DNA from: Nitrosospira multiformis
GTDB taxonomy: Bacteria; Pseudomonadota; Gammaproteobacteria; Burkholderiales; Nitrosomonadaceae
Direction: 5' to 3'
DNA length: 64,000 bases
Assembly: GCF_900103165.1 (NCBI RefSeq)
Contig: NZ_FNKY01000001.1
Coordinates: 1,736,001 to 1,800,000 of the forward strand
Shown here piece after piece: positions 27,079-35,391 of the stretch; within the stretch, counting starts at the first letter, position 1; each line of letters starts with the position of its first letter. The notes under the pieces are model-generated. The model was not told where the DNA came from. It searched no databases and was given only the letters and a program-made list of their open reading frames with translations. Made by a program: the position numbers and the translations under genes.

Positions 27079-27329
27079 TTGAAGCATTTCACATCAACCT
27101 GTTTCTGGCATTGCTTTCAACAATTGTCTACAGCGATTCGTGAGCGTCTCAATAATAACTTACTGTTTCTACATCAGAATCATTCTCACCCACCCCGCAA
27201 CTTCAAAAGACTGGAGAAGTTTGGTCCACCAGAGTTGGTGCGTACTATCGTGTTGCCATAGAAACGGATGACGTACTTATCTGGTTCTGGATTGGTAGTC
27301 ATGCGGAATATGACAAATTACTTTCTTGA
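27079..27329 (+). pseudogene. Broken RelE/ParE-like toxin gene (frameshift)
   Basis: Two frames together reconstruct a RelE-superfamily toxin. The first, from a TTG at 27079, reads ...STAIRERLNNNLLFLHQNHSHPPRNFKRLEKF. It then shifts by one base at about 27217-27222 into WSTRVGAYYRVAIETDDVL and IWFWIGSHAEYDKLLS, ending TGA 27327-27329. 'RVGAYYRVAIE...FWIGSHAEYDKLL' is the classic C-terminus of these toxins. Restoring one T in a short T run (AAGTTTGG) would join the frames. There is no ATG start, so the 5' end may be damaged as well. With the disrupted antitoxin upstream, this is a dead type II module. Confidence 0.75.
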
Positions 27330-27331
27330 GA

Positions 27332-28681
27332 ATGGCTAAACCAAAGTCCATTTATTCCTGTACGGAGTGCGGCGGCCAAACCCCAAAATGGCAGGGTCAA
27401 TGCCCGCATTGTCAAGCATGGAATACGCTGGTCGAGGCCATCGCCGAGAAAACGGTGTCGCGCTTTACGCCCGTATCTGGAACGAGCGAGGTGCAGAATC
27501 TGAGCGAAGTGGAGGCGGGCGAAGAGCCACGTTATTCCACGGGGGTGGTTGAGTTCGACCGGGTGCTGGGCGGTGGTCTGGTGCATGGCGGTGTGGTGTT
27601 GCTGGGCGGCGATCCCGGCATCGGCAAGTCCACGCTGTTGCTGCAAGCGCTGTGTCATATGTCTGCTGCGCGCAATGTACTGTATGTGAGCGGCGAGGAG
27701 TCAGCGCGACAGGTGGCTCTGCGGGCAAAACGTCTAGCACTGGATGCAAAGGCGGTGCATTTACTGGCAGAAATCCGGCTGGAGAGGATTCAGGCGGTGC
27801 TGGCTGAACGCAAGCCAGACATAGCGGTTATCGACTCGATCCAGACAATATATTCTGACGCGCTGCAATCCGCGCCCGGTTCGGTCGCACAGGTGCGCGA
27901 GTGCGCCGCCCAATTGACTCGGCTGGCCAAGTCCAGCGGCACGTGCATTATTCTGGTGGGTCATGTGACCAAGGAAGGCGCGCTGGCCGGGCCGCGTGTA
28001 CTGGAGCACATGGTGGATACGGTGCTCTATTTCGAAGGTGATACCCACTCCAGTTTTCGTCTGATCCGCGCTTTCAAGAACCGCTTTGGCGCGGTGAATG
28101 AATTGGGCGTGTTTGCCATGAGCGAAAAAGGTTTGCGTGAAGTGAGCAATCCTTCGGCGCTATTTCTTTCTCATCATGGCGGGCAGGTGCCGGGTTCCTG
28201 CGTCATGGTGACCCAGGAAGGCACGCGTCCGCTACTGGTGGAAATACAGGCGCTGGTGGATGAGGCGCACGCGCCCAATCCAAGGCGGCTAAGCGTGGGG
28301 CTGGAGCAGAACCGGCTGGCGATGCTGCTGGCGGTGCTGCACCGCCATGCGGGAATTCCCTGTTTCGATCAGGATGTATTCGTCAATGCGGTCGGTGGCG
28401 TGAAAATTACTGAACCAGGCGCGGATCTGGCGGTTTTGCTCGCTATTGTTTCCTCGCTCAAGAACAAGCCGCTGCCAGAAAAAATGGTGGTATTCGGTGA
28501 AGTCGGGCTGGCGGGAGAAGTGCGCCCTGTTCAGCGCGGCCAGGAACGGTTGAAAGAAGCTGCCAAGCTGGGCTTTACGCAAGCCATTATCCCAAAGGCC
28601 AATAAGCCGAAACAGGCGATTTCGGGTATTGAGATTATTGCGGTGGAACGAGTGGAAGAGGCGGTTGCAAAGATGCGTTGA
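27332..28681 (+). CDS. radA: DNA repair protein RadA (Sms)
   Basis: RecA-like ATPase/helicase that processes branched recombination intermediates. The 449-residue product has the N-terminal zinc finger (CTECGGQ...CPHCQAW), the RecA-type Walker A (GGDPGIGKSTLL), the RadA-specific KNRFG motif (near residue 249) and a C-terminal Lon-like domain ending in LKEAAKLGFTQAIIPKAN. ATG 27332 is the natural start (MAKPKSIYSC). It begins only 3 bp after the dead toxin gene, so the toxin-antitoxin remnant was inserted or retained in its immediate 5' region, and the native promoter must lie within or beyond that remnant. Confidence 0.97.
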   Translation: MAKPKSIYSCTECGGQTPKWQGQCPHCQAWNTLVEAIAEKTVSRFTPVSGTSEVQNLSEVEAGEEPRYSTGVVEFDRVLGGGLVHGGVVLLGGDPGIGKSTLLLQALCHMSAARNVLYVSGEESARQVALRAKRLALDAKAVHLLAEIRLERIQAVLAERKPDIAVIDSIQTIYSDALQSAPGSVAQVRECAAQLTRLAKSSGTCIILVGHVTKEGALAGPRVLEHMVDTVLYFEGDTHSSFRLIRAFKNRFGAVNELGVFAMSEKGLREVSNPSALFLSHHGGQVPGSCVMVTQEGTRPLLVEIQALVDEAHAPNPRRLSVGLEQNRLAMLLAVLHRHAGIPCFDQDVFVNAVGGVKITEPGADLAVLLAIVSSLKNKPLPEKMVVFGEVGLAGEVRPVQRGQERLKEAAKLGFTQAIIPKANKPKQAISGIEIIAVERVEEAVAKMR

Positions 28682-28694
28682 CAATCCGCAGTTT

Positions 28695-28713
28695 GCGAGT
28701 TTTCGCTTTTTGG
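28695..28713 (+). terminator. Weak terminator after radA
   Basis: A short stem GCGA-GTTT-TCGC (28695-28706) followed by TTTTT lies 14 bp after the radA stop. The four-pair stem is short for an intrinsic terminator, so efficiency is doubtful. Confidence 0.35.
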
Positions 28714-28771
28714 CTCGCCTGTTTACCCAGTTTCGTTCATTATGTCGCTGCCTGTGTAAAGTACATGTGAC

Positions 28772-29101
28772 TCATGCGAAACCCAAGAATACAACCAAAG
28801 CGCGATTGACAGCCAGCATGGCTTCATTGTCCAGCCGCCCTATAGTAATCCCTATCTTTTCGCGGTGAACGGTTTGTACTTTGTCCACCATGATCTGGGA
28901 TGGCTTTAGCAGACCGTTATTCGCGTCCGGTTGTACTGGTATACGGAACAAGGGTGCCTCCCGAATTACGCTCGTTACGGGTAATAGGGTAACGGAAGGA
29001 TGTTCGTCGAACAGATCCGACTGGATGATGAGTGCTGGACGCGGCTTGCCGTAGTCGCCTTTTAGCGCGATTGTGACCAGATCGCCTCGCCTCATTCCCA
29101 T
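28772..29101 (-). CDS. mazF: MazF/PemK-like endoribonuclease toxin
   Basis: Type II toxin of the CcdB/MazF fold; family members cleave mRNA at short sequences. The 109-residue product shows the family N-terminus RRGDLVTIALKGDYGKPRPALIIQSD, the VTLLPVTSV strand and the C-terminal QIMVDKVQTVHREKIGITIGRLD motif. Length and conserved R/T positions are normal, so it looks intact. Its ATG overlaps the last codons of the antitoxin gene, the typical coupled order antitoxin-toxin. It is separate from the dead module at 26.9-27.3 kb. Confidence 0.9.
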   Translation of the reverse strand: MGMRRGDLVTIALKGDYGKPRPALIIQSDLFDEHPSVTLLPVTSVIREAPLFRIPVQPDANNGLLKPSQIMVDKVQTVHREKIGITIGRLDNEAMLAVNRALVVFLGFA

Positions 29102-29304
29102 TCATCCGTATCAGCGGCAGCGGACAGCCATGCCAAGATATCCTGCTCATGCGAATCGTCGCGTAGCTGGCGAGACTGACGGCGGCATTCTTCCGCGAAG
29201 CCGGGGCGCCGGGTGTCTGGCACCCAAATCTGTATCGGGCGCAGTCCGCAAGCTCGTAATCCAGCCCGATGCTTTTGCACGCGGCCTGAAATACTTGTTC
29301 TCAT
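29092..29304 (-). CDS. mazE: MazE-type antitoxin (DUF3018 family)
   Basis: A 70-residue antitoxin partner. The sequence RVQKHRAGLRACGLRPIQIWVPDTRRPGFAEECRRQSRQL is the signature of the DUF3018 antitoxin family usually annotated 'antitoxin MazE family'. The acidic C-terminus (DILAWLSAAADTDEWE) would bind and neutralise the toxin. The start ATG at 29302-29304 has AAGGAG just upstream. Upstream on the minus strand lies a promoter flanked by two copies of a 12-bp imperfect palindrome, consistent with autoregulation. Confidence 0.88.
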   Translation of the reverse strand: MRTSISGRVQKHRAGLRACGLRPIQIWVPDTRRPGFAEECRRQSRQLRDDSHEQDILAWLSAAADTDEWE

Positions 29305-29323
29305 ATCACTCCTTTATTATCAT

Positions 29324-29367
29324 GTTACATGCAACTTATTCTAGGCTATGATGCCGTTACATGCAAC
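29324..29367. promoter_or_regulatory. Twin operator: two GTTACATGCAAC copies 32 bp apart
   Basis: The 12-bp sequence GTTACATGCAAC occurs at 29324-29335 and again at 29356-29367. It is nearly its own reverse complement (GTTGCATGTAAC). The start-to-start distance of 32 bp is three helical turns, so two repressor dimers could bind the same face. One copy overlaps the -35 element and the other lies just after the -10 element of the mazE promoter. This layout fits conditional cooperativity of antitoxin/toxin autorepression. Confidence 0.7.
29338..29366 (-). promoter_or_regulatory. Promoter of the mazEF-type operon
   Basis: Read on the minus strand, TTGCAT (29366-29361) and TAGAAT (29343-29338) are separated by exactly 17 bp, matching four and five of six consensus positions. 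Both lie within or between the twin operator sites, so a bound repressor would block polymerase. Confidence 0.65.
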
Positions 29368-29392
29368 ACAGCAATTGGTGTAATAGTCTAAT

Positions 29393-30202
29393 ATGGGTAA
29401 TAGGCACAGGTTGTGGATATTGGGCATTCTTTCGGCAGGTACGTTGCTGGTCGCCGTGATTGTTCCGCCGATTCCGCAGCCCATGGGATATCATCAGTTT
29501 GCAGACCGGCGTATTTATTTCGATATTCCGAATTTTTTCAATGTTGCTTCCAACGTTATCTTTCTACTCATCGGGGTAGCAGGTCTGGTGTTTCTACTGT
29601 GCTTGCGCGGAGCGATGGCTTCGGAAGCATTTGCCGATCGGTCCGAACGCTGGCCTTACTTGGTTTTCTTCCTGAGCGTGGCGATGGCATGCATTGGATC
29701 AATCTATTATCATCTCGCTCCGGGCAATGACCGGCTGGTTTGGGACCGGTTGCCTATAGCGGTAGGCATCATGGCATTGCTTACCGCAACGCTCAACGAG
29801 CGCGTCGGTCCAAGAATGGGTGTGCCGCTGCTGCCTGTTCTGATTGCGATTGGAGCCGGAAGTGTGATGCACTGGCATTGGAGCGAGCAGCGGGGTGCCG
29901 GCAATCTGAACTTTTATATTGTTGTGCAGTTCTATTCATTGCTGGTCATTATTCTGCTCGGCATTTTCTTCCCGTCGCGATATACCCGGGGAGCCGATAT
30001 ATACATGGCGCTTGCATTGTATGGCTGCGCCAAACTGGCGGAAGCGGGGGATCGCGAAATCTATGATCTCGGGCAGGTGGTAAGCGGCCATACGATAAAG
30101 CATTTGCTTGCCGCGCTGGCTATTTACTGGATATTGCGTATGCTGACAAAACGCAGGCCATTGCCGGAAAGAATGGGGAGATTCGGGTCCCACGCCGTTT
30201 AG
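29393..30202 (+). CDS. CREST-superfamily membrane protein (alkaline ceramidase-like)
   Basis: A 269-residue integral membrane protein with about seven hydrophobic segments. Residues S103, H107 and D118 in CIGSIYYHLAP...LVWDRLP, together with H233 and H237 in VSGHTIKHLL, reproduce the Ser-His-Asp and HxxxH metal-binding pattern of the CREST superfamily (alkaline ceramidases, PAQR receptors, Per1). Bacterial members are usually annotated as alkaline phytoceramidase-like; the substrate here is unknown. The start ATG lacks a clear ribosome site. It is transcribed away from the mazEF operator, so the two share an intergenic region. Confidence 0.78.
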   Translation: MGNRHRLWILGILSAGTLLVAVIVPPIPQPMGYHQFADRRIYFDIPNFFNVASNVIFLLIGVAGLVFLLCLRGAMASEAFADRSERWPYLVFFLSVAMACIGSIYYHLAPGNDRLVWDRLPIAVGIMALLTATLNERVGPRMGVPLLPVLIAIGAGSVMHWHWSEQRGAGNLNFYIVVQFYSLLVIILLGIFFPSRYTRGADIYMALALYGCAKLAEAGDREIYDLGQVVSGHTIKHLLAALAIYWILRMLTKRRPLPERMGRFGSHAV

Positions 30203-30259
30203 TTATTGTGCTTAGTTGCCGCCTGTAGTGACCGCACGTGAACAATCAAGGAGAGTCGA

Positions 30260-30646
30260 ATGCATATTGCGATGTCATACGAACGGATAGGTGGAGAAGC
30301 CATTATACGCCGCCTGGTGGATCGTTTTTACGATCTGATGGATGAAGATCCAGACTATTTCGGTGTACGCAAACTTCATCCGCAGGATTTGACTCACTCC
30401 CGGCAGAAACTGTTCATGTTTCTATCCGGCTTTACGGGCGGACCATCGCTGTACACCGAGAAATATGGCGAGCCTCGCATGCGTACCCGCCATATGCCTT
30501 TTGCGATCGGTATTCCGGAGCGCGATCAATGGTTATCGTGCATGGGTCGCGCGATGGTGGATGTCGGACTGGATGAAGAATTATGCAAGAAACTCGCCAT
30601 GGCGTTTTATCAGACAGCGGATTTCATGCGTAACCAGCCGGAGTAG
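30260..30646 (+). CDS. Group II truncated haemoglobin (trHbO-type)
   Basis: A haem protein of the 2-over-2 globin fold that binds O2/NO and is often linked to nitrosative stress. The 128-residue product has the group II signatures: YERIGGEAIIRRLVDRFYDLMD, LFMFLSGFTGGPSLYTEKYGEPRMRTRHMPFAIG and the conserved Trp in RDQWLSCMGRAM. H at RTRHMPF is the expected proximal histidine. A GGAGAG ribosome site precedes the ATG. In a nitrifier, NO handling would be a sensible role, but that is inference. Confidence 0.93.
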   Translation: MHIAMSYERIGGEAIIRRLVDRFYDLMDEDPDYFGVRKLHPQDLTHSRQKLFMFLSGFTGGPSLYTEKYGEPRMRTRHMPFAIGIPERDQWLSCMGRAMVDVGLDEELCKKLAMAFYQTADFMRNQPE

Positions 30647-30793
30647 AAAAGATAACCAAGGACTTCCCCAATCATCTCTCATTTTCGAAATGATGTTTTT
30701 GTAGAGAGGCGAAGCCTACCTGTTGTTTCAATAGCGATGGATTGCGCTTCGCTTCACTTCACCAATCCTATCCTGCGCTGGCTACTGCAACCA

Positions 30794-30810
30794 GCTCGGA
30801 CATGCCGAGC
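30794..30810 (-). terminator. Hairpin downstream of rhlE
   Basis: Six-pair GC-rich stem GCTCGG/CCGAGC with a 5-nt loop, about 20 bp past the rhlE stop. No T run follows on the minus strand, so it may be a transcript-end or stability hairpin rather than an efficient intrinsic terminator. Confidence 0.35.
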
Positions 30811-30831
30811 CAGTTGCATTAACAGAAATGC

Positions 30832-32223
30832 TTATTTGCTTCTGAAATAGGGACTTGGAGCGCCGCTGTTGCCGAAGGTATGGCTGCGGGTATTTCCCCC
30901 GGCATTGCCCCGCGTATTTTCCCGATTATCGTTAAATGAACGGCTACGGCTATTATCCCAATTTCCATTGGCGTTATTAGAGCCGCTAGCGGGGCGTCCA
31001 CTATCGTTTGCCCAGGTACGGTTACGTTTGTGGGCGACGCTGGGCGTACCCCTGGATGGGCCGCCCGTAGCGGGACGCGGCTTGAATCGCGGCTCAAGTC
31101 CAGGTATTACGTGAGAGTCGATCCGCTGGCCAGTAAAGCGTTCGATTTTCTTCAGATTGACGCCATCCTTACCTGAAGCAAATGATACCGCGATTCCCGA
31201 TGCACCCGCGCGGCCGGTGCGGCCAATGCGATGTACATAGTCTTCGGCAAATTTCGGCAGATCGAAATTGATCACATGGGTAATGCCGACCACGTCGATT
31301 CCCCGTGCGGCGACGTCAGTCGCTACCAGCACCCGCAGCCCGCCATGACGAAGCTTGGTCAGCGTGCGGGTACGGTCGCGCTGATTCATGTCGCCATGCA
31401 ATGCGGCGGCTTCATGTCCCTGGGCGGAAAGATTGTCCGCCAGCATATCGGCGTCGCGCTTGGTGGCTGTGAAAACAATGGCCTGTTTCAACGTGATATC
31501 GCGTAGTAGATGATCCAGCAGCCGGTTTTTGTGCGAAATGTCGTCAACATAATGCAGCCGTTGTTCGATGTTATCGAGCCGCGCCTGCTGCGTTGCAATC
31601 TGGATACGCTTGGGCGCTTTCAGCAGACGTGCAGCAACCCTGTCTATCGCACTGTCCAGCGTAGCGGAGAATAGCAAGGTTTGGCGGGTCGCGGGCGTGG
31701 CCGAAGCAATTCTCTCCACATCATCGATGAAGCCCATGTCGAGCATGCGGTCGGCTTCATCCAGTACCAGCATTTCCAGGCGCGAAAAATCGATGCGTCC
31801 ACGCTGAATATGATCAATCAAACGGCCAGGTGTCGCGACAAGAATATCCACCGGCTGCGAAAGCAATTTATTCTGTAGCGGATATGGCATTCCACCGAGG
31901 ATGCTCACGACTCTGACGCGAGGCAGATGCTTGCCATATTTGGCGGCAGCTTCGGATACCTGAAGCGCAAGTTCCCGCGTCGGGGTCAATACCAGTACCC
32001 GCGGGCCGCGGCTATGTACTTTGGAAGGCGTTGCGAGGCGGTGCAGTGCCGGCAGCATGAATGCGGCGGTTTTGCCGGTGCCAGTTTGGGCCGAGGCCAT
32101 GATATCGTGCCCTGCGATCAGTTCAGGAATGGCCTGTGCCTGAACAGGGGTAGGCGTAGTGTAGCCCGAGTCGATAACAGCTTTAAGAATAAGTGGATGC
32201 AGATTAAGATTTTCAAAAGACAC
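30832..32223 (-). CDS. rhlE: DEAD-box RNA helicase, RhlE-type
   Basis: ATP-dependent RNA helicase of the RhlE/DeaD group, involved in ribosome assembly, RNA turnover or cold response. The 463-residue product contains the Q motif (TPVQAQAIPELIAG), AQTGTGKT, PTRELALQV, the DEAD box in VLDEADRMLDMGF, SAT and HRIGRTGRAG. The last 80 residues are disordered and rich in Asn, Arg, Gly and Ser, a usual RNA-binding tail in this group. The start is a GTG at 32221-32223 with TAGGAAAA upstream. A hairpin GCTCGG-ACATG-CCGAGC (30794-30810) lies just past the stop. Confidence 0.93.
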   Translation of the reverse strand: MSFENLNLHPLILKAVIDSGYTTPTPVQAQAIPELIAGHDIMASAQTGTGKTAAFMLPALHRLATPSKVHSRGPRVLVLTPTRELALQVSEAAAKYGKHLPRVRVVSILGGMPYPLQNKLLSQPVDILVATPGRLIDHIQRGRIDFSRLEMLVLDEADRMLDMGFIDDVERIASATPATRQTLLFSATLDSAIDRVAARLLKAPKRIQIATQQARLDNIEQRLHYVDDISHKNRLLDHLLRDITLKQAIVFTATKRDADMLADNLSAQGHEAAALHGDMNQRDRTRTLTKLRHGGLRVLVATDVAARGIDVVGITHVINFDLPKFAEDYVHRIGRTGRAGASGIAVSFASGKDGVNLKKIERFTGQRIDSHVIPGLEPRFKPRPATGGPSRGTPSVAHKRNRTWANDSGRPASGSNNANGNWDNSRSRSFNDNRENTRGNAGGNTRSHTFGNSGAPSPYFRSK

Positions 32224-32698
32224 GTTGTTTTTCCTATTAAGTGAAAAATATGGTGCGCCCCATAAGTTCTCAGTGCGGTGACGAGCTCAAAGCATGAATA
32301 TTGCTCAAAATTTTCCGCTTGCATTATTGATATGCAGCACAAAAATTTCTTTGCAAACATCCGCGTCGCGGATTGTCTTGCCTGGAGCTCTGAATTTATA
32401 GAAGCGCCCTAACGCGCGCGAACAGAATATAGCTGCCGGAGATTAATGGGCAAGGTACCGCTGGCGCGCACATAAAACATCGCCGCTAACCACGGTACCG
32501 CACAATTTCCGTTGGAGACTTGAAAATCGAAGAGAGGTCAGGAACGATGAACCGAAAAAAAGGCAAAAAGACATAGGAGCCTTTTCATCGAAGCGCGGAG
32601 TATACAGGAACCGGAGTCTGTTTAGAACTTATTTTTTTAAATAGAAACGGCGGCAAAGCGCAGAGCAACCGTAATATCCATACGCGTTTATACAAACG
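32224..32698. other. Gap between ftsH and rhlE, with a 15-bp palindrome
   Basis: About 475 bp without a recognisable gene; it holds the rhlE leader and the ftsH 3' region. A 15-bp palindrome ATCCGCG-T-CGCGGAT (32359-32373) lies about 136 bp upstream of the rhlE start and could be an operator or RNA hairpin. A minus-strand TATAAA hexamer (32395-32400) has no good -35 partner. No cold-shock box or RNA motif was recognised. Confidence 0.45.
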
Positions 32699-34546
32699 CT
32701 ATGCCGCTGGCGGAGATAGAGGTTCGGCGGGGCCGCTGACAACCTCTCGTTTTAACGCCTCGATCTGAGGCGGGTTCAGCGTCTCGGTCTTTAGCAATTC
32801 ATCCGCGGCGCGGTCAAGCAGAGCGCGATTAAGCTGTAGTATGGCAACAGCGCGCTCCAGCGCATGATCCACGAGCTCACGCACAGCGGCGTCGACAGCA
32901 TTCGCTGTTTCCTCGCTGTAGTCCCGGTTTTGTGGTACTGGCATGCCGGTTTGGAGGTACGCCGAGCGGTCGCGATCGTAGGCGACATTACCCAGGGCGT
33001 CGCTCATTCCATAGCGTAATACCATGGCGCGCGCGAGGTCAGTGGCACGGGCAATATCATCCGATGCGCCTGTCGAAACCTCATTGAACACCACATGCTC
33101 AGCCGCACGTCCACCCAACAGCACAGCCATTTTGTTTTCCAGCTCCACGCGTCTCATCAGAAACCGGTCTTCGGTCGGACGCTGGATCGTGTAGCCGAGG
33201 GCGCCGACACCGCGCGGGATGATGGAAACCTTGTGTACCTCGTCGGTACCCGGCAACGCCAGCGCAACCAGGGTATGTCCCAGCTCATGGAATGCGACCA
33301 CACGGCGTTCAACCGGATTAAGCAGACGGTTTCGTTTTTCAAGCCCGGCGACGATGCGCTCAATGGCATTATTGAAGTCATCCATTGTTACCGACGTGCC
33401 TCTGCGCCGGGTGGCGAGCAGCGCCGCCTCGTTGACCAGATTTGCAAGATCCGCGCCGGTGAAGCCCGGCGTCAATGCCGCGATCTGTTCCGGCTTCACA
33501 TCGGTATCGAATTTCACTTTTTTCAGATGCACAGCCAGAATTTGTTCACGGCCTAACTTGTCCGGCCTGTCCACCAGGACCTGGCGGTCGAACCTTCCAG
33601 CACGCAGCAATGCCGGATCGAGGATCTCCGGCCGATTGGTTGCGGCGAGTAATACAACCCCGCTTTTTGCATCGAAACCATCGAGTTCGGCCAATAGCTG
33701 ATTCAGCGTTTGCTCCTTTTCGTCGTGTCCGCCGAGTCCGTAGGCACCGCGAGCCCGCCCAAGCGAATCCAGTTCATCGATAAAAATGATGGCCGGGGCC
33801 ATCTGGCGTGCCTGTTCGAACAAATCGCGTACCCTGGCTGCGCCGACGCCGACGAACATCTCGACAAACTCCGAGCCGGAAATCGAAAAGAACGGAACAC
33901 TTGCCTCGCCCGCAACGGCACGTGCCAATAGGGTCTTGCCGGTACCCGGCGGGCCGACCAGCAGGATTCCTTTTGGCGCCCGCCCGCCGAGGCGGCTATA
34001 CCCTTCCGTGTCCTTCAGAAAATTGACGATTTCGATCAGCTCTTCCTTCGCCTCATCGACACCGGCCACATCGGCAAAGGTAACTTTGGTTTCTTTCTCC
34101 ACGAATACCTTGGCGCGGCTCTTGCCGATCGACATCAGTCCGCCGCCGCTAATGCCGCCTTGGCTCATGCGGCGGATGATAAATAGCCAAATCCCGATGA
34201 AGACCGCCATCGGCAGCAGCCAGGACAACAGATCGCGGCCCCAGGTACTTTGAATTATCCCGGTATAAATTACATTATGCTTATCCAGTTTATCGGCCAG
34301 TTCGGGTTCCACCCGTGTGGTGACGAAATCCTTTAATCCGTCGGCCCCTTTCTCTTTGAGCGATCCGTAAATGTGATTCTCGGTCACTGCAATCTCGGCG
34401 ATCTTGTCCTGCTCCAGTAATGTATGAAAGCGGCTATAGGGGATCGGCTCAACCTTTGTATATTGCTTATAAAGGTTCTGCACCACCAGAACGCCGAGTA
34501 CCGCAACGATCACGTACCAGGCGTTGATTTGGGTTTTCTTGTCCAT
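32699..34546 (-). CDS. ftsH: ATP-dependent zinc metalloprotease FtsH
   Basis: Membrane-bound AAA+ protease that extracts and degrades membrane and regulatory proteins. The 615-residue product has an N-terminal membrane segment ([16 protein letters not shown]), a periplasmic domain and a second membrane segment ([18 protein letters not shown]). Then come Walker A GPPGTGKT (about 197-204), the Walker B region [15 protein letters not shown], the second region of homology ([19 protein letters not shown]) and zinc site HELGH at 420-424. HELGH replaces the commoner HEAGH but keeps all ligands. The rather degenerate membrane part and isolated location suggest it may be a second FtsH paralogue. Ribosome site AAGGAAAA precedes the ATG. 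Confidence 0.93.
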   Translation of the reverse strand: MDKKTQINAWYVIVAVLGVLVVQNLYKQYTKVEPIPYSRFHTLLEQDKIAEIAVTENHIYGSLKEKGADGLKDFVTTRVEPELADKLDKHNVIYTGIIQSTWGRDLLSWLLPMAVFIGIWLFIIRRMSQGGISGGGLMSIGKSRAKVFVEKETKVTFADVAGVDEAKEELIEIVNFLKDTEGYSRLGGRAPKGILLVGPPGTGKTLLARAVAGEASVPFFSISGSEFVEMFVGVGAARVRDLFEQARQMAPAIIFIDELDSLGRARGAYGLGGHDEKEQTLNQLLAELDGFDAKSGVVLLAATNRPEILDPALLRAGRFDRQVLVDRPDKLGREQILAVHLKKVKFDTDVKPEQIAALTPGFTGADLANLVNEAALLATRRRGTSVTMDDFNNAIERIVAGLEKRNRLLNPVERRVVAFHELGHTLVALALPGTDEVHKVSIIPRGVGALGYTIQRPTEDRFLMRRVELENKMAVLLGGRAAEHVVFNEVSTGASDDIARATDLARAMVLRYGMSDALGNVAYDRDRSAYLQTGMPVPQNRDYSEETANAVDAAVRELVDHALERAVAILQLNRALLDRAADELLKTETLNPPQIEALKREVVSGPAEPLSPPAA

Positions 34547-34710
34547 CGGGTTTTCCTTGTTGTGTCCAGTTATTAAAGACAGTTCGGAAAGCGATTTGTT
34601 TCAGTATGGCACACGCCAGGAACAGGTATAGACGGGCGGACGCTATGTATAAAAGCGAGAATCACACTACCATCAAGCGGAGCGCATTATTTTCCAGCAA
34701 AATATGAATC

Positions 34711-34725
34711 TTGATGTATTATCAA
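34711..34725. promoter_or_regulatory. Palindrome TTGAT-GTATT-ATCAA before pqiA
   Basis: A perfect 5-bp inverted repeat with a 5-nt spacer, 30 bp before the first pqiA-like start. It resembles an FNR box (TTGAT-N4-ATCAA) but has one extra spacer base, so FNR binding is doubtful. It could be an operator for the pqi operon or belong to the divergent ftsH promoter region. Confidence 0.35.
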
Positions 34726-34755
34726 TATTATTCGCTACGCAAATAATGAAAAAAC

Positions 34756-35391
34756 ATGCAGGAAGTAACCGACCTGATTGCCTGTGAAGAATGCGATGCG
34801 ATTCACCGCAGATTAGCGCTGGGTCACAATGAAGTGACGCTTTGCGGTCGTTGTGGCGCTGCGCTGGAACAGGATATGAGCGTTCACAGTCGGCGCGCGC
34901 TACCGTTGACGATCGCCTGTTTGCTTATGTTTGTTGTCGCCAATGTCTTCCCGATCGTTGAGATGCAATTCCAGGGTAATGTCAACCGGACTACGATCAT
35001 CGGCGCGGTTCTTTCCCTGAACGACGCAGGAATGCCTGGCGTGGCGTTATTGGTGCTGGTTACGATCATTCTGTTTCCATTGATGCAGCTTCTTACCCTG
35101 ATGTATTTGCTTATCGCGGTAAAAAGAGCTGAATACCATCACCCTGAATTCAATTTTGTGGCGCGACTGGTCCAAATGGTGAGGCCATGGGCGATGGTGG
35201 AAGTGTTTCTGCTTGGCACGATTGTGGCGTATGTTAAATTGACGAGTATGGCGACTGTGGTACCCGGCACAGCCCTGATGGCATTCGGCGTTCTTACTAT
35301 TCTTCTTGCGGCGGTATTGTCGTTTAATCCTCGTCATATCTGGCGAATGGCTCGTCAAGACAACAGGAGAAAACAATATGCGGGCAAGTAG
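34756..35391 (+). CDS. PqiA-like membrane protein, first half
   Basis: Inner-membrane partner of PqiB in a lipid-transfer (MCE) system. The 211-residue product starts with a zinc-ribbon-like segment (CEECDAIHRRLALGHNEVTLCGRCGAAL) followed by four hydrophobic stretches, matching one PqiA domain. E. coli PqiA carries two such domains in one chain of about 417 residues; here the second domain is the next, overlapping gene. The fused pair would have the expected length. The N-terminal ribbon has both Cys pairs. Confidence 0.88.
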   Translation: MQEVTDLIACEECDAIHRRLALGHNEVTLCGRCGAALEQDMSVHSRRALPLTIACLLMFVVANVFPIVEMQFQGNVNRTTIIGAVLSLNDAGMPGVALLVLVTIILFPLMQLLTLMYLLIAVKRAEYHHPEFNFVARLVQMVRPWAMVEVFLLGTIVAYVKLTSMATVVPGTALMAFGVLTILLAAVLSFNPRHIWRMARQDNRRKQYAGK

